Positions 7,125 through 7,732 of a stretch of 7,732 bases of DNA are shown here, in pieces. The notes beneath the pieces were generated by a model. The model had not been told where the DNA came from and ran no database searches. It saw nothing but the letters and a program-made list of their open reading frames with translations. Every line of letters begins with the position of its first letter. The first letter of the stretch is position 1. The stretch comes from Acidobacteriaceae bacterium (GTDB lineage Bacteria; Acidobacteriota; Terriglobia; Terriglobales; Acidobacteriaceae), in assembly GCA_003165855.1 (NCBI GenBank), contig PMXH01000326.1:1-7732 (forward strand). The letters are read 5' to 3'. A program made the translations under genes and the position numbers.

Positions 7125-7133
7125 CCCCCCCCC
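7125..7133. repeat. Nine-base C homopolymer in the pilin leader
   Basis: Nine consecutive C on the plus strand, read as G9 on the pilin coding strand, lie 60 bases before the pilin start. It is the longest C/G run in the window. Such tracts upstream of surface-structure genes can change length by slipped-strand mispairing, but here that is only a possibility; it is also a place prone to assembly error. Confidence 0.9.
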
Positions 7134-7134
7134 A

Positions 7135-7194
7135 TGCTCCAGTTGTCAAAGGGAGGCATTAAGAGTAGTAGCATGCCGACCGCCAACTGGAGCA
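7135..7194. repeat. Perfect 11-bp inverted repeat around the candidate pilin promoter
   Basis: TGCTCCAGTTG at 7135-7145 is the exact reverse complement of CAACTGGAGCA at 7184-7194, with 38 bases between. The interval contains most of the sigma-54-like site and its left arm carries the start of a TTGACA (minus strand 7149-7144). It could be a pair of regulator half-sites, an mRNA or DNA hairpin, or a very small invertible segment. Confidence 0.8.
7170..7185 (-). promoter_or_regulatory. Candidate sigma-54 (-24/-12) promoter of the pilin gene
   Basis: On the minus strand TGGC is followed, at GG-N10-GC spacing, by TGCT, matching the invariant bases of the consensus TGGCACG-N4-TTGCW, though four of the other conserved positions differ. 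Transcription would start near 7159, about 94 bases before the pilin ATG. Pilin genes in Myxococcus, Geobacter and Pseudomonas are sigma-54 dependent, which makes the site plausible. Confidence 0.33.
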
Positions 7195-7308
7195 GACGCC
7201 GTACTTCGGTCTGGATGCCGGAACCGCTTTACTTTCAGCCCGATGTGCGATGCCGATCAATCTTCTCAGGCAGGGAACGTGATTCGAAGATGGCGCGTCC
7301 CTTGCTGC

Positions 7309-7325
7309 TTGACGAATTTTGTCAA
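7309..7325. promoter_or_regulatory. Operator-like palindrome TTGAC-N7-GTCAA
   Basis: A 5-bp perfect inverted repeat with an AT-rich centre, about 160 bases upstream of the predicted sigma-54 start. That distance suits an enhancer for a sigma-54 activator such as a PilR-type protein, but a 5-bp repeat can occur by chance. Confidence 0.3.
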
Positions 7326-7493
7326 CCTTGCCAGCCCGCCGGCCTGGCGATGAAGCAATCACCGCCCACGGATAGCCCCTTTGACGATGATCCGCCGTTG
7401 AGAGACAGGTGCCCTATGATTGTATGTTGGGCACGGCGATAACCAATGGTTACGGAAGTTTGGGAAGGGCCGACGGCGGCGAAAAAAACGCGG

Positions 7494-7534
7494 AAAAAAC
7501 TAAAGAGAGCAGCGAAGTTGCCTTCGCTGCTCTC
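7494..7534 (-). terminator. Rho-independent terminator of the upstream pilin
   Basis: A perfect 13-bp stem (7505-7517 with 7522-7534) with a four-base loop is followed on the minus strand by TTTAGTTTTTT (7504-7494). It lies 45 bases after the stop codon of the pilin at 7579 and should end that transcript before the complete pilin gene. Confidence 0.93.
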
Positions 7535-7578
7535 CAGCTTTATACCCTTTCCCAGATACTCTGCCAAGCTAACTTACG

Positions 7579-7731
7579 TTAGTTCGCCAGTGGGCTCAGG
7601 CCCGGGCATACGGCGTAGGTCTGGATCACGATTACGCCGGGAGCCGCAGTGCGCACAACGCCGTCGCTGACCGCGCAATACGACTTCGAACCAGTCGTGA
7701 CGCTGATCGGGATGGCAGTGGTCAGAAAATC
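7579..7731 (-). CDS. C-terminal end of a second type IV pilin-like protein (partial)
   Basis: The last 50 codons of a minus-strand gene that enters from beyond the right edge and ends with TAA at 7579-7581. The visible residues include TTGSKSYCAVSDGVVRTAAPG and a tail ending CPGLSPLAN. This matches the C-terminal pattern of the complete pilin (TGTRAYCSVEDAVLRLQPAG and a tail ending in Cys-x5-NPMN), with the two Cys 23 residues apart here and 24 there. A tandem pilin paralogue is the simplest reading. The N-terminus is outside the window, so the prepilin signal cannot be confirmed. A strong terminator follows directly. Confidence 0.8.
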   Translation of the reverse strand, partial: DFLTTAIPISVTTGSKSYCAVSDGVVRTAAPGVIVIQTYAVCPGLSPLAN

Positions 7732-7732
7732 A

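Larger units (their letters stand above)
7066..7493. other. Long regulatory region upstream of the complete pilin
   Basis: This stretch of over 400 bases between two same-strand pilin genes has no credible gene. Open frames on both strands lack ribosome binding sites and protein-like composition. It holds, from the pilin outward, a C9 tract (7125-7133), an 11-bp inverted repeat (7135-7145 with 7184-7194), a sigma-54-like site (7170-7185), and a TTGAC-N7-GTCAA palindrome (7309-7325). Confidence 0.65.

Noticed and set aside
7359..7374. Second sigma-54-like match (TGGGCGGTGATTGCTT on the minus strand)
   Set aside because: The GG and GC elements are nine bases apart, one short of the fixed ten, and it is farther from the pilin than the accepted candidate.
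7134..7442. Plus-strand open frame of 102 codons upstream of the pilin
   Set aside because: No ribosome binding site, odd composition, no recognisable motif, and it spans the inverted repeat and sigma-54-like site.

Overview
This window looks like chromosomal DNA of a moderately GC-rich Gram-negative bacterium, most likely an acidobacterium (Acidobacteriota/Terriglobia). That is an inference. It rests on the pilin N-terminus (leader ending KG, then FSLIELLIVV), on the order pilin, ABC ATPase, ABC-2 permease, TPR protein, and on two kinds of intergenic repeat I associate with that phylum: a double hairpin with CTTCAG/TTTA loops, and the TGTCATTCCGAG...GCGAGGAATCT element. No rRNA, tRNA, CRISPR array, integrase or insertion sequence was recognised.

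Left part (1-2959). A minus-strand OmpR/PhoB-type response regulator (83-808) has no sensor kinase beside it within the window. It is followed by a 366-base gap holding a tiny reading frame with a strong Shine-Dalgarno, a double-hairpin repeat and a TCATTCCGAG-type repeat. Then comes a plus-strand, soluble Hanks-type Ser/Thr kinase (1175-2678) with an unfamiliar C-terminal domain. The kinase is broken twice, by a 1-nt frameshift at 1230-1232 and an in-frame amber codon at 1899-1901. Nevertheless every catalytic motif survives, so it looks like a recently decayed gene or an assembly with errors. Its more A-rich sequence and the flanking repeats suggest an accessory insertion.

Right part (2960-7732), all minus strand. 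In the direction of transcription the order is: the 3' end of one type IV pilin-like gene (7579-7731, cut by the window edge), a strong Rho-independent terminator, a 429-base regulatory stretch, a complete type IV pilin-like gene (6553-7065), a gap with a TATAAT promoter, an ABC ATPase (5469-6410), an ABC-2 permease (4682-5458), a lipid- or membrane-anchored TPR protein (3759-4685) and a SAM-dependent methyltransferase (2960-3724). The last four are tightly packed (10-nt gap, ATGA overlap, 34-nt gap) and look like one operon.

Pilin next to an ABC exporter recalls pilA-pilG-pilH-pilI of Myxococcus xanthus, where the transporter is needed for pilus biogenesis. The working hypothesis is therefore that the ATPase, permease and TPR protein assist pilus assembly or export of an associated factor. 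The stretch upstream of the complete pilin is the most information-rich noncoding DNA here. It holds a GG-N10-GC sigma-54-like site lying between and partly inside the arms of a perfect 11-bp inverted repeat, a run of nine C (G on the coding strand), and a distal TTGAC-N7-GTCAA palindrome.
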